Shown one piece after another: positions 23,696 through 31,869 of a stretch of DNA of 43,067 bases. The DNA is from Fibrobacter sp. GTDB taxonomy: Bacteria > Fibrobacterota > Fibrobacteria > Fibrobacterales > Fibrobacteraceae. The stretch spans positions 1 through 43,067 of the forward strand of contig JAGDBD010000071.1 in the NCBI GenBank assembly GCA_017959225.1, given 5' to 3'. The notes below the pieces were generated by a model. The model searched no databases and was not told the DNA's origin. It worked only from the letters and a program-made list of their open reading frames with translations. How positions within the stretch are numbered: the stretch's first letter is position 1; each line of letters opens with the position of its first letter. The position numbers and the translations under genes are program-made.

Positions 23696-24814
23696 GTGAT
23701 AACCGAAGAACAAATCCTCAGAGTTTTATCGAGTGTGCAAGATCCCGATTTAAAAAAGAATATCGTGGAACTTGGTTTTGTGCGAAATATTCAAATTTCT
23801 CCGGAAAACGATGTGACGCTGGATCTTGTGCTCACGACTCCGGCATGCCCGATTCGAGACCGTTTTAAAAATCAATGTGAACAGATCCTTTTGAATTTGG
23901 GGGCCCGTTCTGCGACAGTGGAACTGAAGGCTTCCAATGGTCGAGTGGAAACGGCTCCTGCGCAACAGTTCGACAATGAACTTTTGAAAAACGTCAAACG
24001 GATCGTTGGTGTCGCAAGCGGTAAAGGTGGCGTCGGAAAGTCCACGGTGACGGCGAATCTTGCAATGGCGCTGAGCCTTGCGGGGGCTCGTGTCGGTGTT
24101 TTGGATGCCGATATTTACGGTCCGTCCATGAACATTATGTTCGGTGTGGATGCCGCGCCAGAAATCTTTGACGACAAGACGATTGCCCCGGTGGAAGTCA
24201 AAGGCGGCATTTCGGTTGTTTCCATGGCCATGTTTGCCGAATCGGACAAGGCGACGATTTGGCGCGGTCCGATGGCAAGCCAGATGATTCAAAACTTTGT
24301 CCATCGGGTTCGCTGGGGTGAACTGGATTATTTGCTCATCGATTTTCCTCCTGGAACGGGAGATATTCAGCTGACCCTTACCCAGCAATGCCCGCTGAAC
24401 TGTGCGGTGGTCGTTACGACGCCGCAAGAAGTGGCGCTTGCGGACTGCCGCAAGGGCCTTGCGATGTTTGACAGTGTCGGTGTGCCGGTTGTCGGTATCG
24501 TTGAAAACATGAGCTACTTTATTTGCGACGGTTGCGGAAAGCATCACAACATTTTCCGTACCGGTGGCGGTGAAAGGATTTCCAAGGCTCTCGGTGTGCC
24601 GCTCCTGGGTAAAGTTCCCCTGGAACCCTCTGTCGCTGACTGCGGTGATTTAGGAACTCCGGCTGTACTTCGCTACCCGAACAGCGAAAGCGGCAGAACT
24701 TTTGCCGACATCGCCGAAAAGACGATTCGAGCCATTGCCCGTTTGGAAAACTCAGGCAATACGTTGCACAATTTCAACTACCGCTGGGACGAAATCCCTT
24801 TGGAGGATAAATGA
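23696..24814 (+). CDS. apbC: Mrp/ApbC Fe-S cluster carrier P-loop ATPase
   Basis: 372 aa from GTG 23696, preferred because AAGAGG lies 5 nt upstream; GTG 23690 is the alternative and adds two residues. N-terminal MIP18/DUF59 domain (about 1-85, LDLVLTTPACPIRDR), then the SIMIBI ATPase: GVASGKGGVGKSTVTANLAM (deviant Walker A, near 105-124), LDADIYGPSMNIMFG, IWRGPMASQMIQNFV, YLLIDFPPGTGDIQLT. A CDGCGKHHN segment near residue 280 carries the Cys pair that binds an Fe-S cluster at the dimer interface, plus FRTGGGERI. It binds and delivers Fe-S clusters to apoproteins. The next gene (DUF971) overlaps its stop by 4 bases, an arrangement commonly seen with mrp. Confidence 0.92.
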   Translation: MITEEQILRVLSSVQDPDLKKNIVELGFVRNIQISPENDVTLDLVLTTPACPIRDRFKNQCEQILLNLGARSATVELKASNGRVETAPAQQFDNELLKNVKRIVGVASGKGGVGKSTVTANLAMALSLAGARVGVLDADIYGPSMNIMFGVDAAPEIFDDKTIAPVEVKGGISVVSMAMFAESDKATIWRGPMASQMIQNFVHRVRWGELDYLLIDFPPGTGDIQLTLTQQCPLNCAVVVTTPQEVALADCRKGLAMFDSVGVPVVGIVENMSYFICDGCGKHHNIFRTGGGERISKALGVPLLGKVPLEPSVADCGDLGTPAVLRYPNSESGRTFADIAEKTIRAIARLENSGNTLHNFNYRWDEIPLEDK

Positions 24815-25107
24815 TTCAGCCGTTGAAAATTTTCCGTACAAAGAACGGTGAACTGGGCTTTGACTGGGACGATGGGGCGCGGTCTGTTTTTAAACTGCGG
24901 AATTTACGCCTTGCATGCCCCTGCGCGCTCTGTGTTGACGAAAATACAGGGGAACATTTGCTTGACCCTCGGACGGTTCCGGAAGATATTCGCATTGAAA
25001 GTGTGCAATCCATTGGTCGTTATGCGGTGGGAATTTTTTGGAGCGACGGTCACCGTACGGGGATATACCCTTATGACCTCTTAAAGCATTTGACGGAAGA
25101 AGCATAA
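24811..25107 (+). CDS. DUF971 (GBBH-like N-terminal) protein
   Basis: 98 aa, a single DUF971 domain, homologous to the N-terminal domain of gamma-butyrobetaine hydroxylase. Visible pattern: LGFDWDDGARSVFKLRNLRL, the cysteine cluster CPCALCVDENTGE (about 36-48), and the C-terminal VGIFWSDGHRTGIYPYDLL, which holds the conserved WSDGH motif. The Cys/His set suggests metal binding, and stand-alone forms are frequently adjacent to mrp, so a role in Fe-S cluster handling is inferred. ATG overlaps the mrp stop (ATGA at 24811-24814), indicating translational coupling. A 53-bp gap separates it from the sigma factor, with no terminator visible, so read-through into rpoD is possible. Confidence 0.88.
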   Translation: MIQPLKIFRTKNGELGFDWDDGARSVFKLRNLRLACPCALCVDENTGEHLLDPRTVPEDIRIESVQSIGRYAVGIFWSDGHRTGIYPYDLLKHLTEEA

Positions 25108-25160
25108 AAAACCATATTTTGTAACGTAAGTAAAATAAACTTGGCGTAGGTTGACTCTGT

Positions 25161-26003
25161 ATGAGTGATTTTAATGAATCTTTGTATTTTCGTGACCTAA
25201 ATCGATATCCGACTTTGAAGCCGGAAGAAGAGACTGCGCTGATCACGATTATCAAGAACGGGGAGACGGAAGAAATCCGCCAGTCTGCTTTGCAGCACTT
25301 GATCCGTGGAAACTTGCGCTTTGTGGTGAGCGTTGCCCGTAAGTATCAGGGCCGCGGACTTTCTCTTTTGGATTTGATCAACGAAGGTAACCTGGGACTT
25401 TTCAAAGCGGCGAAGCGTTTTGACAGCTCCAAGGACGTCAAGTTTATCAGCTATGCGGTCTGGTGGATTCGCCAGTCCATTCAGAAGGCTCTTTTTGAAC
25501 AAGTCGGCGCAGTCCGCATCCCGCCCAACAAGCTTACCTTGGTCAACCGCTTTAAGCGCGCCCTCGTGCAGAACGGCGGTGATTATGAACGCACCATGGC
25601 CATGCCGGAATTTGCCGATTCCGAACAGGACATCGTTGAAGTGATGGAAAAGATCGTGGACATTTCCTTGGACGCTCCTATCAATGACGATGGTGCATCG
25701 GGAGATTCCGTAAGTTCCCTCATGGATGTTCTCGGAACGGAAGGCAACCAGGAAGACGAGATGGAAAAGAAGGAGCGCAAAGCTCTGATCGAAGAAACCC
25801 TCAAGTCTTTACCGCACCGGGAAGAGGAAATCCTCCGCATGTTCTACGGTCTCGATGCCGTGGAAGATACGACGCTCAAGGACATCGGTGAAGATCTCAA
25901 GCTCAGCCGCGAACGTGTTCGTCAAATCAAGAACAAGACTCTCCGCAAATTGCAGAAGAACAAAGAAAAGCGCGACCGTTTGAGTGACTTCTTGGAAAGC
26001 TAA
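25161..26003 (+). CDS. rpoD: Short RpoD-family sigma-70 factor
   Basis: 280 aa, with region 1.2 (SLYFRDLNRYPTLKPEEETA), region 2 (LIRGNLRFVVSVARKYQGRG, DLINEGNLGLFKAAKRFD, KFISYAVWWIRQSIQKAL), region 3 (VGAVRIPPNKLTLVNRFKRA), and region 4 (HREEEILRMFYGLDAVEDTT, KDIGEDLKLSRERVRQIKNK). Region 1.1 and the non-conserved insert are missing, as in the principal sigma of Bacteroidota (about 290 aa), which recognises TAnnTTTG -7 boxes. The same box type recurs throughout this window, so this is plausibly the principal sigma. A paralogous stress sigma cannot be excluded. Its stop overlaps the next start (TAATG at 26001-26005). Confidence 0.87.
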   Translation: MSDFNESLYFRDLNRYPTLKPEEETALITIIKNGETEEIRQSALQHLIRGNLRFVVSVARKYQGRGLSLLDLINEGNLGLFKAAKRFDSSKDVKFISYAVWWIRQSIQKALFEQVGAVRIPPNKLTLVNRFKRALVQNGGDYERTMAMPEFADSEQDIVEVMEKIVDISLDAPINDDGASGDSVSSLMDVLGTEGNQEDEMEKKERKALIEETLKSLPHREEEILRMFYGLDAVEDTTLKDIGEDLKLSRERVRQIKNKTLRKLQKNKEKRDRLSDFLES

Positions 26004-27712
26004 TGGCCGTTTCCAAAGCTAAGGCGCGAAGGGCCGCAGTCTTTTTTTTAACGCTCCTCGGTGGAGCTTTTATCGCTCTGTTTGCCTACAATCTCTATTT
26101 AAAAATCGGTCCTCGCCAGCTGGACGTCCCGAATGTTCCCTTTGGGCTTGCGGGTGGAACGCGTCTTGCTGTGGGCGATTTGCCCGATACTCTTGCAGGC
26201 TTTGACCGGATGCCGCTTTCGACGCAGCAGGAACTTCGCCGTGCTGCGGAACTGGAAAAAAACGACAAGTTCGAAGACGCCGCGGAAGTCTATGAAGCCA
26301 TCGCTTTGCAGTACCCCGAAACTTTTTTGGCGGAATGGGGCGTGGTAAATTCTCTTCTTTCCCAAGATTCCCTGCTCCCGATTTGGCAGTCCCAATTGGA
26401 TTTGATGGTGAAGACGCTGCGAAACCGCTTCCCGGAATCTTCGGTCGCTTTTTATATCGATGCGCGGCTTGCTGAAAAGGCGGGATCGGCTTCGACAGCC
26501 CTTGAACTTGCCCGAGTGTCTACGGAAAAATCTCCCGTTTTTGCCGATGCCCGCTTGCTGTACGCTTCTCTCTTGTACAAGGCCGGTCGGTTTGTAGAAA
26601 GCGGTCTAGAGGCTCGCAGTGCCATTAGCCTTTCCCGGGGGAACGAACCCAAGGCTTATGCGCTTCTTGCCAAAATCTATCACGATGAAGGAATTTTGGA
26701 CAGCTGCGAACTTGTGGTGGAATATGCTCTTTCCAAGTTCCCGGTGAATGCAGATCTCCTTTGCATGCAGGGCTATTTGCAAGAATACAAAGGCCGTTTT
26801 GAAGATGCGGAAGGAACCTATCGGCGGGTGCTTGCGATTCGTCCGGGGTATAAACTTGCCGCGGAAGCGTTGCTTTCTTTGGGGCAAAAAGCGCCTCCGG
26901 GTGTGGGTGGCGGTGCTCGCCTTTCGCCACGGGACCGTGTGCAGATCGCGTACGAAATTTTAGAACCTCTGGTGAATTTATATCCGGACAATTTGCCGCT
27001 CCGGGAAGCGTTAGGACGCGCTTATTTGAAGGGTCGTGATTTTGACCGTGCCAAGGCTCAATTTTTAGAAATTCAATCCCGGGATCCGGAATATCCGGAA
27101 ATTTCCCGTCGCATTCAGGAAGCTTCTTCTGCACCCCTTGTCCGTGAAACGCAAAAGAACCTCCTTGCCGATGATCTGAACCGTGTCGTTGACAGTATGA
27201 GAACTTTACCGACGACGGAACATTCTTTTGAATCTATGCTCGGACATTACCTTGTGCGGTACGGCGCTTCGCAGAAGGAATTCTTTAAAAAGTATTCCGC
27301 GGCGAACTTCCGCAAAATCGATAAAAATACTTGGCAGGAATCTTTTTTTGAAGCTCCTTATTTTCACCAGTATACAGTTCTCTTCGATGAAAAAGGACGC
27401 TTTTACGGAGTCCATGTAATCGTTACCGATTCAAACGTTGTGGCAAACAAGACCGCGACGAATACGCCAGAAATTTACACGACCCTTTTGCAATTGAATT
27501 CTAGACTTTCGGGCGTCGGGTCGGAAACGGGTGAAACAGATTGCGATGGCAAAGTGCTGACCGGAGCCACGTGGGAAACCCGCGACAACTTTGAAATGCT
27601 CGCCCGTTTTGCCGGAAAACCGGCGGAAGTCCGCATGATCCGCTTAAACCGCGATGCGATCCCCGATGGAACCCGTCTTTGCGGGTATACGAAATATCTT
27701 TTGATGTATTGA
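26003..27712 (+). CDS. TPR-repeat membrane-anchored protein
   Basis: 569 aa. An uncleaved N-terminal anchor (residues 11-33, RAAVFFLTLLGGAFIALFAY) is followed by about eight tetratricopeptide repeats (about 75-370), for example KNDKFEDAAEVYEAIALQYP, LYKAGRFVESGLEARSAISL, LQEYKGRFEDAEGTYRRVLA, YLKGRDFDRAKAQFLEIQSR. The last about 190 residues (EHSFESMLGHYLVRYG onward) form a separate mixed alpha/beta region with no family I recognise. The start overlaps the sigma factor stop, so it is co-translated with rpoD, an unusual neighbour. Probably a periplasmic scaffold for envelope proteins; function unknown. Confidence 0.8.
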   Translation: MAVSKAKARRAAVFFLTLLGGAFIALFAYNLYLKIGPRQLDVPNVPFGLAGGTRLAVGDLPDTLAGFDRMPLSTQQELRRAAELEKNDKFEDAAEVYEAIALQYPETFLAEWGVVNSLLSQDSLLPIWQSQLDLMVKTLRNRFPESSVAFYIDARLAEKAGSASTALELARVSTEKSPVFADARLLYASLLYKAGRFVESGLEARSAISLSRGNEPKAYALLAKIYHDEGILDSCELVVEYALSKFPVNADLLCMQGYLQEYKGRFEDAEGTYRRVLAIRPGYKLAAEALLSLGQKAPPGVGGGARLSPRDRVQIAYEILEPLVNLYPDNLPLREALGRAYLKGRDFDRAKAQFLEIQSRDPEYPEISRRIQEASSAPLVRETQKNLLADDLNRVVDSMRTLPTTEHSFESMLGHYLVRYGASQKEFFKKYSAANFRKIDKNTWQESFFEAPYFHQYTVLFDEKGRFYGVHVIVTDSNVVANKTATNTPEIYTTLLQLNSRLSGVGSETGETDCDGKVLTGATWETRDNFEMLARFAGKPAEVRMIRLNRDAIPDGTRLCGYTKYLLMY

Positions 27713-27728
27713 TTTGTACTTTGTGATT

Positions 27729-29654
27729 ATGCTTCGCGTTCGAACCTTTGTATTTGCCCTGATTGCTTTCGCATTTTTGACAATGCTCGAAGGTTGCACG
27801 TGCTGCGCATATCTGAACCATATCTTTAATGCGGATCGTAATTACGAAGAAGCGACCCAGCTCGAAAAAGCAAAAGCCGATTCCCTTCCAGGGGATTCGG
27901 AATTTGTCGCCACCGGAGAAGCCGCTAAAAAGTATGACAAGGTGATCGAAAAAGGTTCCCGTGTTTTGGAACGTTTCCCGGATAACGACCGCCAAACGGC
28001 CCGTGCGGTTTTCCTGATCGGAGAATCTTTCCGTCACAAGGGCGAATGGAGCAAAGCGGTTACCAAGTACGATGAATTTGAACGGTATTTCCCCGACCAC
28101 GATTCCATGCCGAAGGTGGAATATGAACGCGCATACTGCCTTTATAAAAATGGGGAATATGACATTAGCCGATTTGCGTTGCAGGCGATTCTCGATGCAG
28201 GGGAAGCTCATCCGTTTTACCATGACGGTTTGAATTTGCTTTCGCTCTTAGAAGAAAAGGGTGATTTTACAGAACAAGCGATTGCTGCCCTCGAAAAAAT
28301 GCTTGCCGATACGAACGGGACTCCTTATATGCGCGGACGTGCGCACATGCGGCTTGCTTCGCTCTACTTTAAAACGCAGAATTATCCGAAAGCTCGGGAA
28401 CATTACCGCGCCAAGGAAATTGTAGAACTGCCCATGGGCGATCAATACTTTGCCGCTTTGCATGCTGCGGAATGCCTAGCGCTAACCGAAGCCTACGCAC
28501 AGGCTGCGGACGAGTACAAGCTCATGATCGAAAATAAAGAGTTCAAATCATATTTGCCCGATCTGTATGTGCGCCGAGGGGAACTTTTGCTGCTTGCTCA
28601 AAATTGGACGGAAGGCGAAAAACTTTTGCACTATGTGACGGGAGAATATGAAAAAACGGAATACGCTTCCCGTGGATTCTTTGACCTTGGTGAATTTTAC
28701 CAGACCGAAAAACGCGCTTACGAACCGGCTTTGGCTTATTACGATTCGAGCTTTATGGCAAAGCCCGTGTCGAGCTGGGGAAGAAACGCTCGGGAACGGC
28801 GGGATGCGTTAAAACGATTGCTTGCGCTTCGAGCACAGGATTCCCTTTCGGATACGACTGCCGATGCAAAAAAGAAATTCTTTGATACGGAATTCCAAAT
28901 TGCGGAACTCTTCTTGTTTAAGCTTTCAGAACTCGACAGTTCCTTGGTGCGTTTGGACCGCATTATTGAAGGGTCGGAAGATTCGTCGATCGTGATGCGC
29001 GCGACTTACGCCCGGGCTTTTATTTACGACGAATTCAAACAGGACGAAGATAAAGCGGAAGAGCTTTACAAAGAAATCATTGCCAAGTATCCTAAAACGG
29101 AATATGCAAAACAGGCCCAAGTGAACTTGGGCGCGAAAGTTACCGTCAAAACTCCGGAAGACGATGCCCACGATCTGTTCTTGATTGCGGAAAGCCTTTT
29201 AGTGGTTGCACAGGCAGTATCCCTTGATCAAATGGATTCTGTGGATTCCGCTTATGCGAGAACTTTGGCCGCTTACGATACGGTTTACCAGACTTATCCC
29301 AAAACACAGGCGGGGATTCAGGCTTTGTACATGAAAGCGATTATCTGGGAAATGAGTCCGGATACAAAAGACAGTGCCGCGTTCGCATTCAAAAAGCTTC
29401 GCAACGAACATCGGGATACTCCATGGGGACGGGATGCGGAAAACCGTTTGCAAACCCGTACGTCCATTACGGAAGAATCCTTGACGCGCTTGCGCAAACG
29501 CGTGGAACAGAACAACGCCTACGTGGAAAAGCTTTCCAAGCAATATTACGACGGACTTGCCGAATCCGAAAACAAAAAGAAAGGCCCGGATATTCAGGTC
29601 GAAGAAAACGAAGAATTGGAAAATTCGTATAACAGTATGTACGATTTTGAGTGA
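27729..29654 (+). CDS. TPR lipoprotein, BamD/YbgF-like repeats
   Basis: 641 aa from ATG 27729. The in-frame TTG at 27714 adds five unsupported residues. The signal peptide MLRVRTFVFALIAFAFLTML ends in lipobox LEGC at Cys23, followed by two more cysteines (CTCC). Many TPR/Sel1-like repeats follow: FLIGESFRHKGEWSKAVTKY, YLFNGEY-type units, LGEFYQTEKRAYEPALAYYD, YDEFKQDEDKAEELYKEIIA, ETKYPKT-like linkers. The repeats are typical of BamD/YbgF/outer-membrane assembly scaffolds, though no exact orthologue is evident. It follows the previous TPR gene by 16 bp and probably shares its transcript. Ends in an acidic tail (EENEELENSYNSMYDFE). The long repeat region and lipid anchor suggest a periplasmic scaffold at the outer membrane. 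Confidence 0.8.
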   Translation: MLRVRTFVFALIAFAFLTMLEGCTCCAYLNHIFNADRNYEEATQLEKAKADSLPGDSEFVATGEAAKKYDKVIEKGSRVLERFPDNDRQTARAVFLIGESFRHKGEWSKAVTKYDEFERYFPDHDSMPKVEYERAYCLYKNGEYDISRFALQAILDAGEAHPFYHDGLNLLSLLEEKGDFTEQAIAALEKMLADTNGTPYMRGRAHMRLASLYFKTQNYPKAREHYRAKEIVELPMGDQYFAALHAAECLALTEAYAQAADEYKLMIENKEFKSYLPDLYVRRGELLLLAQNWTEGEKLLHYVTGEYEKTEYASRGFFDLGEFYQTEKRAYEPALAYYDSSFMAKPVSSWGRNARERRDALKRLLALRAQDSLSDTTADAKKKFFDTEFQIAELFLFKLSELDSSLVRLDRIIEGSEDSSIVMRATYARAFIYDEFKQDEDKAEELYKEIIAKYPKTEYAKQAQVNLGAKVTVKTPEDDAHDLFLIAESLLVVAQAVSLDQMDSVDSAYARTLAAYDTVYQTYPKTQAGIQALYMKAIIWEMSPDTKDSAAFAFKKLRNEHRDTPWGRDAENRLQTRTSITEESLTRLRKRVEQNNAYVEKLSKQYYDGLAESENKKKGPDIQVEENEELENSYNSMYDFE

Positions 29655-29676
29655 TTTTGACAAAATTTGTCAAAAT
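29654..29676. promoter_or_regulatory. Perfect 23-bp palindrome, putative operator
   Basis: ATTTTGACAAA (29654-29664), a single central A, and TTTGTCAAAAT (29666-29676) form a perfect 11-bp inverted repeat just after the TPR gene stop (which it touches) and upstream of the small ORF at 29697. Its left arm contains TTGACA, a -35-like hexamer 21 bp before TATAAT (29684-29689). It is AT-rich and followed by no T tract, so it looks like an operator rather than a terminator. Confidence 0.6.
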
Positions 29677-29683
29677 TCGAATT

Positions 29684-29711
29684 TATAATTGTGCATATGA
29701 AAACTGCACAA
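29684..29711 (+). promoter_or_regulatory. TATAAT box and second inverted repeat over the start codon
   Basis: TATAAT (29684-29689) ends 7 nt before ATG 29697. TTGTGCA (29689-29695) and TGCACAA (29705-29711) form a perfect 7-bp inverted repeat with a 9-nt spacer that straddles the start codon. It could form an RNA hairpin covering the initiation site or bind a second regulator. Confidence 0.5.
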
Positions 29712-29918
29712 AAGAACACTCAATCGAATAATAGCCTTGTAACTGCATTCGCCCGTTATGCGACTTGCGGTTTTGAATCTTTTCGCCACCGCATTGCCGA
29801 CCAGCTCTCGCTGCAAGGCTATGAACTTTCGGAAGAGGATGATGAAACCCTTCTGAGCTATTACCGCCACGGCGAAAACGAAACCTACGTACTCGCCTCT
29901 TTCGGTTATGAAAATTAA
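29697..29918 (+). CDS. Small hypothetical protein, 73 aa
   Basis: 73 aa from ATG 29697 (MKTAQKNTQSNNSLVTAFAR). An upstream in-frame ATG at 29667 lies inside the palindrome and is not favoured, since TATAAT would then lie inside the gene. The rest (CGFESFRHRIADQLSLQGYE, LSEEDDETLLSYYRHGENE) is acidic and has no family I recognise, and there is no membrane segment. It sits alone between the TPR gene and the convergent prmC gene, and its promoter carries two inverted repeats, suggesting tight regulation. It may be a small stress-response or regulatory protein. Confidence 0.6.
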   Translation: MKTAQKNTQSNNSLVTAFARYATCGFESFRHRIADQLSLQGYELSEEDDETLLSYYRHGENETYVLASFGYEN

Positions 29919-29926
29919 TCTCTGGA

Positions 29927-30781
29927 TTACACCGCTTTGTATTCGACAAAACGGAGCTTGTCGTAAAAATCCGGAAGGGCTCGAACCCATTTGAGCCACG
30001 GATAATTCTCGGCTTCCTTTTCGAGGATTGTATCTTCGTATGCTTCCGGACCGATTTCCATGAGGATGATTCCGCCTGGATTCAAATGGTCTTTGGTCTG
30101 TTCCAAAAGTCTGCGGACAAGAGTCAAACCGTCCGGCCCTCCAAAAAGTGCGAGGGACGGGTCGTAATCGCGGACTTCCGGCTGGAGCTTTTCTTTTTCG
30201 GAGTCGGGAATGTATGGCGGGTTGCTGACGATGGCGTCGAACTTTTCGCCTTCCGGTAGAGCGTTCAAAAGATCGCCCTGGAAAAATTCTACGGAAGCGT
30301 CGTTTGCTTTGGCATTTTCTTTGGCAAGTTCCAAGGCTTCTTTGGATATGTCGGTTGCCACAACGCTTGCGCCTTCGATTTCTTTGGCGGCTGCAATGGC
30401 GATTGCGCCTGTGCCCGTGCCGATGTCGGCAATGCGGTAGCTTTCTTTACCGGTCAAGCGTTCTTTTAAGAAATCGATAAGGGATTCTGTTTCGGGACGT
30501 GGAATGAGCGCTCTGCGGTCGCAGTGAATTTCGTGCCCGCGAAAACTGGTGCTGCCAACAATGTGCTGGAGCGGTTCTCGCTTGGCGCGCCTTGCGACAA
30601 GTGGACGCAGAACTTCGAGTTCGCTTTCGGAAAGGGGCTTGTCGAAGTTCAGGTAAAGGTCCATGCGCTTCATCTTTAAGCCGTGGGCAAGGATGTATTG
30701 CGCATCGAGACGCGGGTTCGGAACGCCCTTGTGCTGAAAGAAGGCTGTCGTCTTGTTTAAAATTTCAAGGACGGTGTTCAT
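29927..30781 (-). CDS. prmC: Release factor glutamine methyltransferase
   Basis: 284 aa. N-terminal helical domain (about 1-85) then a Rossmann SAM-dependent methyltransferase: SAM-binding [15 protein letters not shown] (117-131) and the catalytic NPPY motif (187-190, [11 protein letters not shown]), which is diagnostic of PrmC/HemK. It N5-methylates the glutamine of the GGQ loop of RF1/RF2. Its ATG overlaps the prfA stop (ATGA at 30778-30781), so the methylase is co-translated with its substrate RF1, a widespread arrangement. Residues PRPETE (95-100) also belong to the family. Convergent with the small ORF at 29697, only 8 bp apart. Confidence 0.96.
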   Translation of the reverse strand: MNTVLEILNKTTAFFQHKGVPNPRLDAQYILAHGLKMKRMDLYLNFDKPLSESELEVLRPLVARRAKREPLQHIVGSTSFRGHEIHCDRRALIPRPETESLIDFLKERLTGKESYRIADIGTGTGAIAIAAAKEIEGASVVATDISKEALELAKENAKANDASVEFFQGDLLNALPEGEKFDAIVSNPPYIPDSEKEKLQPEVRDYDPSLALFGGPDGLTLVRRLLEQTKDHLNPGGIILMEIGPEAYEDTILEKEAENYPWLKWVRALPDFYDKLRFVEYKAV

Positions 30782-31842
30782 GCGAGCTTTCCGAGAACTT
30801 CCTGGGCGTGAGCCATTTGCAGAGCATCGACGAGCTCCTGAATGTCTCCGGTCATGACGCTGTCAAGCTTATAAAGGGTCAGGTTCACACGGTGATCCGT
30901 GACGCGGTTCTGCGGAAAATTGTAGGTGCGAATTTTGGCAGAACGGTCACCTGTGCCCACGAGAGCTTTACGGCTTGCAGCTTCAGCCTGTTCCTTTTTA
31001 GCGATGAGGGCGTCCAAAATTTTGGAGCGGAGCATTTCCATTGCGTGCAAACGGTTTTGCAACTGCGAACGTTCCGTTTGGCAACTTACCACGACACCGG
31101 TCGGAATGTGGGTGAGTCGAACAGCGGAATCCGTTTTGTTGATATACTGACCGCCTGCGCCCGAAGAACGGTACGTGTCCATGTGAATGTCCGCTTCGCG
31201 AATTTCCACGTCCACTTCTTCGGCTTCGGGAAGAATGGCGACTGTTGCTGCGGACGTGTGAACGCGTCCCTGAGTTTCTGTGTCCGGAACGCGCTGTACG
31301 CGGTGCACGCCGCTTTCGAATTTTAGAGTTCCGTAGACGCTATCGCCTTCGATAAAAACTCGGATTTCTTTATAGCCGCCCACAGTTCCTTCGGATGCGT
31401 CTTGGACGGTCATCTTCCAACCCATGCGGTCGCAGTAGCCGCGGTACATGCGGAACAGGTCGCCGGCAAACAGGGCGGATTCATCGCCGCCGGTGCCTGC
31501 GCGAATTTCAAGGGTCGCATTGCGGAAGTCCCAAGGTTCTTTCGGGACCATCAAAATTTGAAGTTCGTTTTCTAAAGCTTCGAGGCGCTTTTCGATAGGC
31601 GGAATTTCTTCCTTGGCGGCTTCGGAAAGTTCCGGATCGTTTCCGGCGAGAACCTGCTTCCATTCTTGCAGGTCGTTCGAAAGCTGGACGAATTCCTTCG
31701 CCTTTAAGCAACTCTTTTCGAGACCTTTGTACTGCTTCTGAAGCTTGGTGTATTTGGCTTGATCGGCGACTACGTCCGGAGAGGCGAGTTCCGATTCCAG
31801 TTCTTCATATTTTTCGATGACTTTTTGTGCGGCGTCTAACAT
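30778..31842 (-). CDS. prfA: Peptide chain release factor 1
   Basis: 354 aa from ATG 31842 ([20 protein letters not shown]); a TTG three codons upstream is not supported. N-terminal helical domain, then the stop-codon recognition domain with [18 protein letters not shown] (112-129) and the PxT tripeptide (P186-D-T188) in [16 protein letters not shown]. The GGQ catalytic loop is G230-G-Q232 in [17 protein letters not shown]. Reads UAA and UAG. It lies 27 bp after htpX on the same strand with a 10-bp inverted repeat in the gap. TAAATTTG ends 6 nt before the ATG, so it probably has its own promoter. Confidence 0.97.
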   Translation of the reverse strand: MLDAAQKVIEKYEELESELASPDVVADQAKYTKLQKQYKGLEKSCLKAKEFVQLSNDLQEWKQVLAGNDPELSEAAKEEIPPIEKRLEALENELQILMVPKEPWDFRNATLEIRAGTGGDESALFAGDLFRMYRGYCDRMGWKMTVQDASEGTVGGYKEIRVFIEGDSVYGTLKFESGVHRVQRVPDTETQGRVHTSAATVAILPEAEEVDVEIREADIHMDTYRSSGAGGQYINKTDSAVRLTHIPTGVVVSCQTERSQLQNRLHAMEMLRSKILDALIAKKEQAEAASRKALVGTGDRSAKIRTYNFPQNRVTDHRVNLTLYKLDSVMTGDIQELVDALQMAHAQEVLGKLA

Positions 31843-31845
31843 TGT

Positions 31846-31868
31846 TCCCAAATTTAGAAAATTTGGGA
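31846..31868. promoter_or_regulatory. 10-bp inverted repeat between htpX and prfA, with a TAnnTTTG box
   Basis: TCCCAAATTT (31846-31855), loop AGA, AAATTTGGGA (31859-31868). On the minus strand the repeat includes TAAATTTG (31849-31856), a perfect TAnnTTTG box ending 6 nt before the prfA ATG. No T-tract follows on the minus strand, so a terminator is unlikely. A promoter overlapping an operator-like palindrome is the preferred reading. Confidence 0.55.
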
Positions 31869-31869
31869 T

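Noticed and set aside
29654-29711. LexA/SOS box before the small ORF
   Set aside because: The Fibrobacter LexA site I recall (TGC-rich, GTGCA-ending) is not matched by TTTTGACA or by the GTGCA-N9-TGCAC order; the operator's regulator stays unassigned.
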